DNA from: Streptococcaceae bacterium
Lineage (GTDB): Bacteria > Bacillota > Bacilli > Lactobacillales > Streptococcaceae
Direction of reading: 5' to 3'
Assembly: GCA_031285775.1 (NCBI GenBank)
Contig: JAITVN010000099.1
Location: 1 to 33,661 of the forward strand
Length of the DNA: 33,661 nucleotides
The first letter of the stretch is position 1, and each line of letters starts with the position of its first letter. Positions 16,338 through 24,000 of this stretch are shown piece after piece. The position numbers were made by a program, and so were the translations under genes. The notes under the pieces were generated by a model. The model searched no databases. It saw nothing but the letters and a program-made list of their open reading frames with translations, and had not been told where the DNA came from.

Positions 16338-17288
16338 ATGTATCCAAACGATGACAACGAAACCAATCACTCGACTTATTCGCATCCCGGCAGCGGGCGA
16401 AAACGAATAAAGGTCAGAAAAAAGAGACGAAAAAAAAAGCACCTCGGACTGAAAATCTTTTTAGGCCTTGTGCTGCTTTTGGTTTTAGCCACAGGTGCAG
16501 TCGTCGGGAAAGTCTATTTTGACGCAAAAAATGCCATTGCCCAGACACAAACGAGCAAATTCAAAACACTCCCTGTGACTTTGTCCAAGACTACCGCCTT
16601 CTCCACGCTGCTGCTCGGCACTTCAAAAGTTGACGGAAAAGACGTCATTGCTGCATCTCTTGCCGTCTCCATCAATCCGAACACCCAAAAGACAACCGCT
16701 GTCAACATTGACCCGAGCAAAACATTGCCGGACGGCTCGACACTGACTCAAACCTATCAAGAGGGTGGTGACACAGCGCTGCAGGACAAGATGCAGGCGC
16801 TGCTCGGTCTGACCTTTAACAAAGTCATCGTCTTCAAACTGGACGGATTAGGCGATTTCGTAGAAGCTACAGGCGGCGTCACCCTTCAGAATCCCAAAGC
16901 CTTTACCGCAGGCGGCTACAAGTTCGGCCAAGGAAGCCTCCAGCTGACAGATAAAAAGCAGACGGAGGCCTATTTATCTCTCGTCGACGCTTCAGACACC
17001 ACCGCAATGGCCGAGCGACGCCGCAACGTCGCCATGGCCGTCTTCGAAAACCTCAAGAAAACCTCCTCTGTTCAAAGCTATCAAAAAATCCTCAACGCGA
17101 TCTCCAACAACACCCAAACCAACCTCAGCTTTTCAGACTTCGTCAAAATTGCCTTGGACTATCGCAGCTCCCTGTCACTCAACAAAATGAACGTCCACTC
17201 CACGACAGATGAAGCAACAGGCACACAAATCATTTCACAGACTGAGCTTGATTCGATTAAAGGACAGTTTTTGAAAACTTTGGAGTAG
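16338..17288 (+). CDS. LytR-CpsA-Psr (LCP) family protein with eroded active-site motifs
   Basis: LCP proteins attach wall polymers, including capsule, to peptidoglycan from undecaprenyl carriers. This 316-residue protein has a basic N-terminus, one membrane helix (about 31-52) and an extracellular domain. The LCP-like core is visible in VSINPNTQKTTAVNIDPSK, FKLDGLGDFVEATGGVTLQNP and GSLQLTDKKQTEAYLSL. Two motifs are unlike active members: LLLGTSKVDGKDV lacks the usual Asp-x-Arg and the later Ser-Asp-Thr, and the usual Arg-x-Arg after the tyrosine is replaced by YLSLVDASDTT; only ERRRN remains. It may be non-catalytic or bind another ligand. ATG 16338 is chosen because GAGG lies six bases upstream; the frame itself opens at a TTG four codons earlier. 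Confidence 0.82.
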   Translation: MYPNDDNETNHSTYSHPGSGRKRIKVRKKRRKKKHLGLKIFLGLVLLLVLATGAVVGKVYFDAKNAIAQTQTSKFKTLPVTLSKTTAFSTLLLGTSKVDGKDVIAASLAVSINPNTQKTTAVNIDPSKTLPDGSTLTQTYQEGGDTALQDKMQALLGLTFNKVIVFKLDGLGDFVEATGGVTLQNPKAFTAGGYKFGQGSLQLTDKKQTEAYLSLVDASDTTAMAERRRNVAMAVFENLKKTSSVQSYQKILNAISNNTQTNLSFSDFVKIALDYRSSLSLNKMNVHSTTDEATGTQIISQTELDSIKGQFLKTLE

Positions 17289-17356
17289 GCTGAGCTTGTC
17301 ACTTGTAGAAGTGTCAACGTGTGAAATGAATCTACGTTTTTGCAAAATATCAAAAA

Positions 17357-17394
17357 AAAACATGAGCAGCCTTCTCTGAGACTGCTCATGTTTT
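17357..17394. terminator. Bidirectional hairpin after the LCP gene
   Basis: A 13-base stem, AAAACATGAGCAG pairing with CTGCTCATGTTTT, encloses a 12-base loop. It has an A run on one side and a short T run on the other. It lies between convergent genes, the LCP gene and the MNT/HEPN pair, and can serve both. Confidence 0.85.
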
Positions 17395-17462
17395 CATATT
17401 ATTTACAACTTTGGCATGATTTTGCTAAAACGAACACAAAAAAAACACCTGAGGGTTGAAGC

Positions 17463-17552
17463 TTACCGCCTCGGCTCAAGGGTCTCAATTTTCGAAACTA
17501 CCGTTAAGGCATATTCAACGCAGTTCAAATCTGTCTCATTCTTATCACGCAT
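17463..17552 (-). pseudogene. Truncated HEPN toxin remnant
   Basis: A 29-codon frame starts with ATG at 17552, overlapping the MNT stop by eight bases, as HEPN genes do in MNT/HEPN modules. It reads MRDKNETDLNCVEYALTVVS and ends KIETLEPRR. The opening resembles the first helix of small HEPN proteins (M-x-D-K-x-x). The rest of the family, about 80 more residues including the R-x4-6-H catalytic motif, is missing. Either the toxin was deleted, leaving the antidote, or this is only a short tail peptide. Confidence 0.5.
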
Positions 17553-17862
17553 ATAGTTCCTTTTTTTCCTTCTCAAAGCGTTTATTAAAGCGACTGGACA
17601 AGTATTGCTGAGAATAGACTTGCTCTTTTGTAAGCAGATCAACTGGCAAACCCAAAGCGTCCTCAAGTTCATACTGCAAGCCCACAAGGTCCATCAGGCT
17701 TTGAATTGGCGTGCCTTCCAAGTCCACCATTAAATCCACATCACTGGCTTCATCCTGCTCTCCACGCGCATAAGAGCCAAACAAAACAACTTCACGAATG
17801 CTGTATTTTTCCGCAATCGGAGCCACTTTTTCTTTGATTTCATTTATTGTTAGGATAGCCAT
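17545..17862 (-). CDS. MNT-domain nucleotidyltransferase (MntA-like antitoxin)
   Basis: The 105-residue protein is a minimal nucleotidyltransferase. REVVLFGSYARGEQDEASDVDLMVDLEG at residues 23-50 has the GSxARG motif and the Asp-x-Asp metal pair in SDVDL. Such proteins neutralise HEPN RNases, in studied cases by AMP transfer to a tyrosine of the toxin. Here the HEPN partner is reduced to a 29-codon remnant, so the enzyme is an orphan unless a partner lies elsewhere. GGAAGGA precedes the ATG, and a TG-extended TATAAT lies at 17897-17905. It is flanked by convergent terminator sequence and the phosphodiester glycosidase gene. Confidence 0.88.
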   Translation of the reverse strand: MAILTINEIKEKVAPIAEKYSIREVVLFGSYARGEQDEASDVDLMVDLEGTPIQSLMDLVGLQYELEDALGLPVDLLTKEQVYSQQYLSSRFNKRFEKEKKELYA

Positions 17863-17896
17863 GTGAATTCCTTCCTTGTAAGCTTTTTATGACTCA

Positions 17897-17905
17897 ATTA
17901 TACCA
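17897..17905 (-). promoter_or_regulatory. TG-extended -10 promoter of the MNT gene
   Basis: The minus strand reads TGGTATAAT. Just upstream a CCGA-N8-TCGG inverted repeat overlaps the -35 area and could be an operator for autoregulation, but the arms are only four bases. Confidence 0.6.
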
Positions 17906-18032
17906 TACAAGCCCGACGAATCGATCGGATTTTTTGTTACTTTATTTCCAGGAATTTCTTTGACGAACATAAAAAATGCAAACAGTCTATTTCAAAACCG
18001 CCTGCGTTTTTTTGCACAATGATCATTTTGCA

Positions 18033-18947
18033 TTACTTCAGCACAACATAATCCGGCACCGCCCGATTGTCCTCACTCGGGAAAAGTGTTTCGCCGTTCA
18101 ATGTCAATTGGCTGGAACCGCCGCCGTCCATCAGCACCAAGTTCTGCATGTCAAACGTAGAGATTGCCTGCAAAAGCCCCTCGTAACCATAATTGGTGTC
18201 CGTCACAATCAAATAAAGATTATTGTCCTTGTCATTGCCGATCAGCGAATGCTTTTTCCAGTCAAATGAGCCGTCACTCGGAAGCACTGCGCCATCTTTC
18301 ATAATAATGCCAGCAAAGCTGAAACTCATAGCAGCACCCTTTTGGATGATTTCACTGGCAGGTGTGGAGGAGTCATAAGCCGCACAGGTCCCGTCTGTAT
18401 TGACCACAAAGGTTGAGCCGCTGCCGCTCCAATCCTCAAATACCTTGCCATTGTTGATTTGAAAGCCAGCAGCCGCTCCAGTCTCCATGTTGAAGCCGGA
18501 AGTGTTCATAATCGCTGTTCCAGGATATTGTGCCACTACATCCGCCATCCAAATCGCCGGACTCTGCAGCGAAGTTGCCGTCTTTAAAACCTGAGGATTA
18601 TTGGCTTTGATGATTTTAATGCTGCCGTTGGATAAGTCAGTAAATTTTTCTGTCTTCTCTTTTGATTTAAGCTGAACCCATTGCGCCTCACCCGTATCAG
18701 CTACGACTTCTGCAGTCCCAGAAGCAACTGGTGCTGAACTGCTCGAACTATAACTGTTGCTTTCTGTGGTTTTGGTCGGATTCTGTGCCGAATGCGTCGA
18801 AGACGGCGTGACCTTCGCCTTTTTTGGCTGTTTTGACAATACAAATACCGCTGCAATCGCCAATCCGATAAGAATCAAACAAGTCAGCAAAATAGGCACA
18901 AGTTTTGACTTCTTTCTTCTGTAATGTTTTACCTTGTAATTACTCAT
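18033..18947 (-). CDS. Membrane-anchored phosphodiester glycosidase (NAGPA/PF09992 family)
   Basis: The 304-residue protein has a basic N-terminus, one membrane helix (about 16-37), a Ser/Thr-rich linker (about 45-80) and an extracellular domain of the phosphodiester glycosidase family. Family motifs are MNTSGFNMETG near residue 155, LYLIVTDTNYGYEGLLQ, and the C-terminal LVLMDGGGSSQLTLNGE and VPDYVVLK. Members cleave or bind sugar-phosphodiesters and are common near wall-polymer and EPS genes. Its outer location suggests work on wall teichoic or EPS linkages; the substrate is unknown. It has almost no leader: the promoter predicted at 18954-18982 puts the transcript start at the ATG. Confidence 0.88.
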   Translation of the reverse strand: MSNYKVKHYRRKKSKLVPILLTCLILIGLAIAAVFVLSKQPKKAKVTPSSTHSAQNPTKTTESNSYSSSSSAPVASGTAEVVADTGEAQWVQLKSKEKTEKFTDLSNGSIKIIKANNPQVLKTATSLQSPAIWMADVVAQYPGTAIMNTSGFNMETGAAAGFQINNGKVFEDWSGSGSTFVVNTDGTCAAYDSSTPASEIIQKGAAMSFSFAGIIMKDGAVLPSDGSFDWKKHSLIGNDKDNNLYLIVTDTNYGYEGLLQAISTFDMQNLVLMDGGGSSQLTLNGETLFPSEDNRAVPDYVVLK

Positions 18948-18953
18948 CTTAAA

Positions 18954-18982
18954 ATTTTATCACAAAAATGAGGGTTTCACAA
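18954..18982 (-). promoter_or_regulatory. Promoter placing the transcript start at the glycosidase ATG
   Basis: On the minus strand TTGTGA (18977-18982) is followed after 17 bases by TAAAAT (18954-18959) with a TG-rich upstream edge. The predicted start coincides with the A of the ATG at 18947. No Shine-Dalgarno sequence precedes this ATG, only TTTTAAG. Confidence 0.5.
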
Positions 18983-19077
18983 CTAATTCAGATTATTTTA
19001 GACAGACATATATGCAGATGATGAACGAGAAAGAGGAAGATAAACCTGGATTTATTGACGCTGTAAAAGTTAGAAAA

Positions 19078-19106
19078 TTGCAGAAATGCAGGAAATGTAA
19101 TATAAT
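19078..19106 (+). promoter_or_regulatory. Promoter giving a near-leaderless transcript
   Basis: TTGCAG (19078-19083), exactly 17 bases, and a perfect TATAAT (19101-19106) form a strong promoter. The start would be near 19113, only about four bases before the ATG at 19117. No Shine-Dalgarno sequence is possible in such a leader. Confidence 0.65.
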
Positions 19107-19116
19107 AAATTTAATT

Positions 19117-20589
19117 ATGTCCAACGGGAAAGACCAACATTCTACAGAAAATATACTAACTCAGAAAGAGACGCAGCAGCTGATCTCTGAAGTTAAAGCT
19201 TTGATTTCCCTTGAGAAGTCAGACCAGGCGATTCAGCAGGTGTTGACCGAGATCCCAGGCACTTCTGCCCGAATCAACCTGCTCCTCAAACAAATCAGTG
19301 CTTCCGAGTTGGAGCAAACAACGATCGAAAGTTCAATCCAAGAGTTGAGCCAGAAAGCAGAGCTTTTGCAAGAGCAAAAAGACGCCTTGTCTAAAGAAAT
19401 TAATAAATTCATCTCTGGAAATTTCGATGCAGATGATTTGAGAAAACTCCCAGCTGGCATTACATTAGAGTCACTGAAACAGCCAAATATATTAAAACTC
19501 TACCTGTCTTCAAAAAGAATCAGATTAAAACAGACAGAATCAGACCTGCAGCTTCTGCAACGAAAACTGACATACTGTCAAAAAAATCAAGAGAACACAA
19601 CAAGGAAGATTAACAGACAGCGTGATGAACTTTCGACACTTTCAGCTTCTGCTCAAGAAATCGTCCAGCATCTGAAACAAGCCAAGATAAGCCTTCAGAA
19701 CGCTCCAGCCGCAGAATCCGGCTCTGAAACTGATAAAATGCGCACTCAGGAGACGAGCCAACAAAAAACTGAAGTTTCGGATGCTGAAATTGAAACGTCA
19801 GCGAACGTGACCGCTGACCCTGAAACAGACAAAGATTATAATCAGGAAATGCGCAGCCAGAGAACTGAAATATCGGATTCAGAAATTGAGAAGGCTGCCA
19901 GTGAGACTGCTGACACTATTTCTGAGGCGCTTCGTCCAAAAAATCATTCTAATAATCTTTCTGAAAATCATTCTGATGAACCTTCTGAAAATCATTCTGA
20001 TGTACTTTCTGAAGAACATTCTGAAGAACATTCTGATGAACCTTCAGAAAATAACTCTGAAGATCATTCTGAAATTGACTCAGAAAACAAGTCAAGTGAC
20101 TCAATCCAGCCTCCTGAAGAGGCTTCAGACACAGAATCTCTTGAGCCCGCTTCTGAGCCGCTCAAAGAATCCTACGCCACGCAGTTTGTCAACCTCACAC
20201 GCAAAGACAATGCCGAGCTAGAAAACCTGCTGGCAAACCGTGAATATGACCTTTGGAGAAGTAAATTTGAAAGTTTAGAAACCAAATATCAAACATCTCC
20301 TCCCCCCAACGACTTTGCCAGGGATGACAGCGCTCAAAAACCTGAGACACACATAGAAAATCTGCAGCTGACAAAGCCGAACGAAGCCATTCTCACCCAT
20401 ATCAATAGATACATTGAAGAAGATGAATTTCTGACCCATGCCAGCCCTGAAGACATTGCGCGCTATTCACATTCGGCAGAGCTCAACTACTTGCCCAGCA
20501 AATACGACCTAGACTTTGAACAATGGCTGGCAGAGCAAATGCAGCGCCCTGTACAGCACCACTTTGATCCGATCATCACAGATGACTGA
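19117..20589 (+). CDS. Coiled-coil, serine/acid-rich protein of unknown function
   Basis: I do not recognise the family. From ATG 19117 it has 490 residues. Residues about 15-200 are rich in Leu, Glu, Lys and Gln in heptad-like order and should form coiled coils. Residues about 205-355 are an acidic Ser/Glu/Asp/His linker with near-tandem SENHSDEP-type repeats. The last 130 residues (from about YATQFVNLTRKD to the end) are mixed, include YDLWRSKFESLE and YLPSKYDLDFEQWLAEQM, and could fold. There is no signal peptide, membrane helix or wall anchor. The frame is open to 19012, but that longer start lacks a ribosome binding site and would include the promoter. It is convergent with the 1817-residue serine-rich gene. 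Confidence 0.75.
   Translation: MSNGKDQHSTENILTQKETQQLISEVKALISLEKSDQAIQQVLTEIPGTSARINLLLKQISASELEQTTIESSIQELSQKAELLQEQKDALSKEINKFISGNFDADDLRKLPAGITLESLKQPNILKLYLSSKRIRLKQTESDLQLLQRKLTYCQKNQENTTRKINRQRDELSTLSASAQEIVQHLKQAKISLQNAPAAESGSETDKMRTQETSQQKTEVSDAEIETSANVTADPETDKDYNQEMRSQRTEISDSEIEKAASETADTISEALRPKNHSNNLSENHSDEPSENHSDVLSEEHSEEHSDEPSENNSEDHSEIDSENKSSDSIQPPEEASDTESLEPASEPLKESYATQFVNLTRKDNAELENLLANREYDLWRSKFESLETKYQTSPPPNDFARDDSAQKPETHIENLQLTKPNEAILTHINRYIEEDEFLTHASPEDIARYSHSAELNYLPSKYDLDFEQWLAEQMQRPVQHHFDPIITDD
19942..20075 (+). repeat. Short tandem repeats in the coding region (SENHSDEP type)
   Basis: Units of about 12-24 bases built on TCTGAAAATCATTCTGAT and TCTGAAGAACATTCTGAA are repeated with variation. 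They encode SENHSDEPSENHSD and related acidic Ser/His strings. All lengths keep the frame, so slippage would change only linker length. Confidence 0.75.
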
Positions 20590-20598
20590 CACATGAAG

Positions 20599-20616
20599 AA
20601 ACGCGCCATGGTGTTT
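20599..20616 (+). terminator. Weak terminator of the coiled-coil gene
   Basis: AAACGC pairs with GTGTTT across a GCCATG loop, with one G-T pair, and a T run follows. It lies ten bases after the stop codon. It resembles the terminator at 21072-21093 on the other side of the element pair. Confidence 0.5.
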
Positions 20617-20619
20617 TTT

Positions 20620-20774
20620 GGACTGTATATGATGCCCGTTCCGTTGCGAAAATGGATTAAAAAAGCGTGCAGGCCGTGAGCAGCCGCTGCGCGTCTCATC
20701 ACTAAAACTGGAGCCTGAAGTCTCCAGTTTTACCTTTTTGCACAGCTTTTTTAATCCATTTTCTCCACTTCACT
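20620..20774 (+). repeat. Hairpin element copy A (partial or rearranged)
   Basis: It has the layout of the intact elements further on: a CCGTTCCGTT start, an outer stem (20648-20666 with 20745-20763, 19 perfect pairs), GCGTGCAGGCC, an inner hairpin (20704-20713 with 20722-20731, loop CCTGAAGT) and a CTCCACT end. The stem sequence, GAAAATGGATTAAAAAAGC, is entirely different from the other copies yet still pairs. The TCAGA-type terminal repeat is altered to GGACTGTATATGATG. Confidence 0.75.
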
Positions 20775-20860
20775 AGAAGAGAATTAATTAATCTAGAAGT
20801 AAAATAATTTACCCTGCATAGCATGACTTTTTGTCATATGCACAAAAAAAATAATAGGAA

Positions 20861-21069
20861 TGAGTGGAGTTCCGAAAGTTTACGCAAAAAGGCTGTGCAG
20901 TGAGGCAAAATAGGAGACTTCAGGCTCCCATTTTAGCAATGAAAGCGAAGCTTTGCTTCCCCCCGAGGGGAAAAGCGACCTCTAAGCGCTGAAGCGCTAA
21001 GAGTCTGCGCAACGGCCTGCACGCTTTTTTAATCCATTTTCGCAACGAAACGGACATCATAAACAGTCC
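20861..21069 (-). repeat. Hairpin element copy B (hybrid, opposite orientation)
   Basis: It runs opposite to copy A. Its right end (21013-21069) is a near-perfect inverted copy of the left end of A. Its left arm (GTTTACGCAAAAAGGC) belongs to the type seen in the intact elements and does not pair with its own right arm. The inner hairpin (20907-20916 with 20925-20934) is kept. An insert with a further hairpin lies at about 20970-21005. The mixture suggests recombination between copies. Confidence 0.7.
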
Positions 21070-21071
21070 AA

Positions 21072-21093
21072 AAAAAACGCCGAAGCGTTTTTT
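21072..21093. terminator. Terminator of the giant serine-rich gene
   Basis: AAAAAACGC pairs with GCGTTTTTT around a CGAA tetraloop, six bases after the stop codon at 21099. With A and T runs on the two sides it can act in both directions. Confidence 0.85.
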
Positions 21094-21098
21094 CATTA

Positions 21099-24000
21099 TT
21101 AATCTCTCCTAAAACGGTCAAACAAGCCACGCCGATGCTTCAAATCCTCAGACGACGAATCCGACTCAGGCTCACTTTCAGATTTTTCTAGCGCTGAATG
21201 AAGCTGCTGCTGTGTCTGACTGATCTCACTGTTCATCAACATGGAAAGTGACTCAGAAACCTGCAGCAAATAGTCGCTGGCCGATTCAAAATTCGAAGTG
21301 GAGATCGACTGAAACTCAGACTCTGAAACGAAAAGGGATTCAGACAGACTTTCAGATTGCTGGACCGAGACAAAAGCCGAATCTGAAAGTGAATAAAACT
21401 CTTGCAAGGACTGAGACTCAGAGGACAGAGTAGAAACAGACTCAGAAGCAATTCTCGACATCGAGTAAGACTCAAGATGAGACAGTGAAATCTGAGCCGA
21501 AATAATCTCCGACAACTCATTGGACTCGCCCTCGGAGAAGTTTTCTGAAATCTGAAGAGAGCCAGAATAAGACTCGCTCTTCCAAAGAGACTCAGAAAAT
21601 GATTCCGATTCAGAAAGCAAAGTCTCCTCAGACAAAAGTTCCGAGTCAAACAAACTTCCTGACAATTTATCTGAAGCCTCAGCACTCATTTCTTCAGACT
21701 CTGCGATTTCAAAAGACTCTGAGTCACTGACGGACTCTGATATCATCGAGGTTTGAAGCGACTCCTCGACCGATTGCTGCTCCAGCGAATCTCTCACTGA
21801 CTCAGAACGGCTCTGGAAGCGACTTTCAGACTCAGAAGAAGACAAAGACTGATAAGACTCAGATTCACTTTGCCCTTGAGAAAGCTGCTCGGATAACTCA
21901 AAACTTTGTGTCTCGGACAATTCTCCAGAGACATTTTCCGAAACAAGCAGAGACGAAATTTCCAGCGACAGAGCTTCAGACTCCATCGCGAACCTGAGCT
22001 CAAATGAATCCTGATCAGAAAAGCTTTCACTGTCTTCTTGACTGTTTGAAAGCGATTGACTCTCCGACTGGCTGAAAGCTAACTCAGACTCTGATTCCTG
22101 AGCAGAAAGGCTTTCGCTGTCTTCTTGACTTTCTGAAAGCGAATGGCTCTCCGACTGGCTGACAGCTAACTCAGACGCCGAATCTTGAGCAGAAAGGCGC
22201 TCACTGTCTTCTTGACTGTCAAAAAGCGAATGACTTTCTGACTGGCTGAAAGCTAACTCAGACTCTGAAATTTGAACCGAAAGGCTCTCGTTCAAAGACG
22301 CACTTTCAGAAACGAGCGCAGAATCAGACAAACTGAAGGACTGCGACTGGGATTCAAGCTCTGAAAGCTCCAAACTCTCAGAGGCGGAAGTCGAAGTTTC
22401 TAAACTCTCAAGCTCAAGCTCTGCCTGATAGAGTGACTCTGAAGCACTGAGCGATTCGTCTGCCAGAGAAGTTTCCAAAGAATTCTCAAGCGACAGCTGT
22501 TCTTCAGAAGCAGTTTCGGAAATTGAAAAACTAATGACTTCACTGTCAGAAAGGGATGCCGAAGCAGAGATGAACTCAGAAATGGATTGCGACTCTGCCT
22601 CTTCACTGTCAAAGGCAGAAAGTGAGGAAGACGCACTCAGCTGATCCGAGCAAGTGGCTGAAAGATCCAAAGACTCCGAAATTGCTTGAGATTCAGACAC
22701 TTCACTGTCAAATTCGGAAAGAGAGAAATGCGCGCTTAGGCTGTCAGAATCAGAAACTGAGAAGGAGAGAGACTCTGAGATGATTTGAGATTCAGAGGTC
22801 TCGCTTTCAGATTCTGAAATAGACAAGCTGTCGTTGACGCTTTCTGATAAAAGGCCAGATTCTGAAAGAGACAACGCCTCCGATCCGCTCAGACTGTCCA
22901 CAAGAGAGCTTGACTCTGAATTTGATAACGACGCGGATTCTGATTCACTGCTGCTAAGAGACTCTGAGTCATTCAGAGAGACCGACTCAGACTGAGACGC
23001 ACTGAGCGCTCTTTCAGATGCAGAAAACTCTTGACTTTCTTCTTCGCTTGCGGCTTCTGACTCTGATCTGATGACTGATTCTGAGAATTCCAGAGATTCA
23101 CTGATGACGGCGGAGCCCGATTCTGAAATAACTAGCGATTCTGATACGACTTGACTTTCTGATTCACTGCCGGAAATTGATTCTGAATCAGACAATGAGT
23201 CCGAAATCTCTTCCGATTCGAAAACGGAGTCGCTCAGACGATCAGAAAGATCATCTGACTCTGAATCGCTCGTAGACTGCTGGGTTGAATCTTTTTCTGA
23301 AATAGAATCAAACTCTGACTGCTCATTCGAGTTCGAATTGGACTGATCTGCAGAGACGCTCTGTTCATCAGACTCTGACTCGCTGTTGACAAATGAATCA
23401 CGGATGGAGTTTGATAAACTCTCGACCAGCTCACTGTCAGAGCTGGATTCAAAGTCACTTTCAGACAGCTTGTCCGAAATTTCTAATGACTCACTGAGTT
23501 CTTTATCGCTCAGGCTGAGACTGTCAGAATTCCGCTGAGATTCAGAATTCGATAGCTCCAAAGAATGATTCAGAGATTCAATCGCGGAGACCTCAAGTGC
23601 AGACTGACTTTCAGACAGATTGTCAGACTCAGAAATCGAAAGCGACAATTGCAGCAGCTCAGAATCAGAAAGTGACTGACTTTCAGACTCAGAAAAATGG
23701 AGATACTCGGAATCTAACTGAGAATCAATCTCACTGATTTCAGCACTATTCCCCATAGATTCTTCCTGAGAAAGCGACACTTCCTGACTTTCTCGGCTGC
23801 TGATCAATTGAGACTCGGCCTGAGATTCAGACTCTGACTGCACGAGTGAATTTTCTTGAGAAAGCGAAAGCGCAGCAGAGTCAGAATTAGAAAGACTCAG
23901 CAAAAGATCTTCAGAGCGTTTCAGCGACTCAGAATAAGACTGACTTTCCTGATTTTCCAAACTCAGACTGACAGAATCTTCCTCCGATTTTTGATACAGG

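Larger units (their letters stand above)
20590..21098. other. Convergent intergenic region made of two rearranged hairpin elements
   Basis: The whole region between the coiled-coil gene and the giant serine-rich gene is non-coding. From left to right it holds a weak terminator (20599-20616), repeat copy A, an AT-rich centre with a small hairpin (20824-20838), repeat copy B with an extra hairpin, and a strong terminator (21072-21093). No gene was seen on either strand. Confidence 0.75.

Noticed and set aside
17940-18032. Terminator for the glycosidase gene in the palindrome around TGATCA
   Set aside because: The near-palindrome TGCAAAATGATCATTGTGCA is followed on the minus strand by an A run, not a T run, so a terminator role is unsupported.
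21236-22030. Several 60-150 codon frames antisense or out of frame within the giant gene
   Set aside because: They are by-products of the repetitive coding sequence and lack ribosome binding sites.
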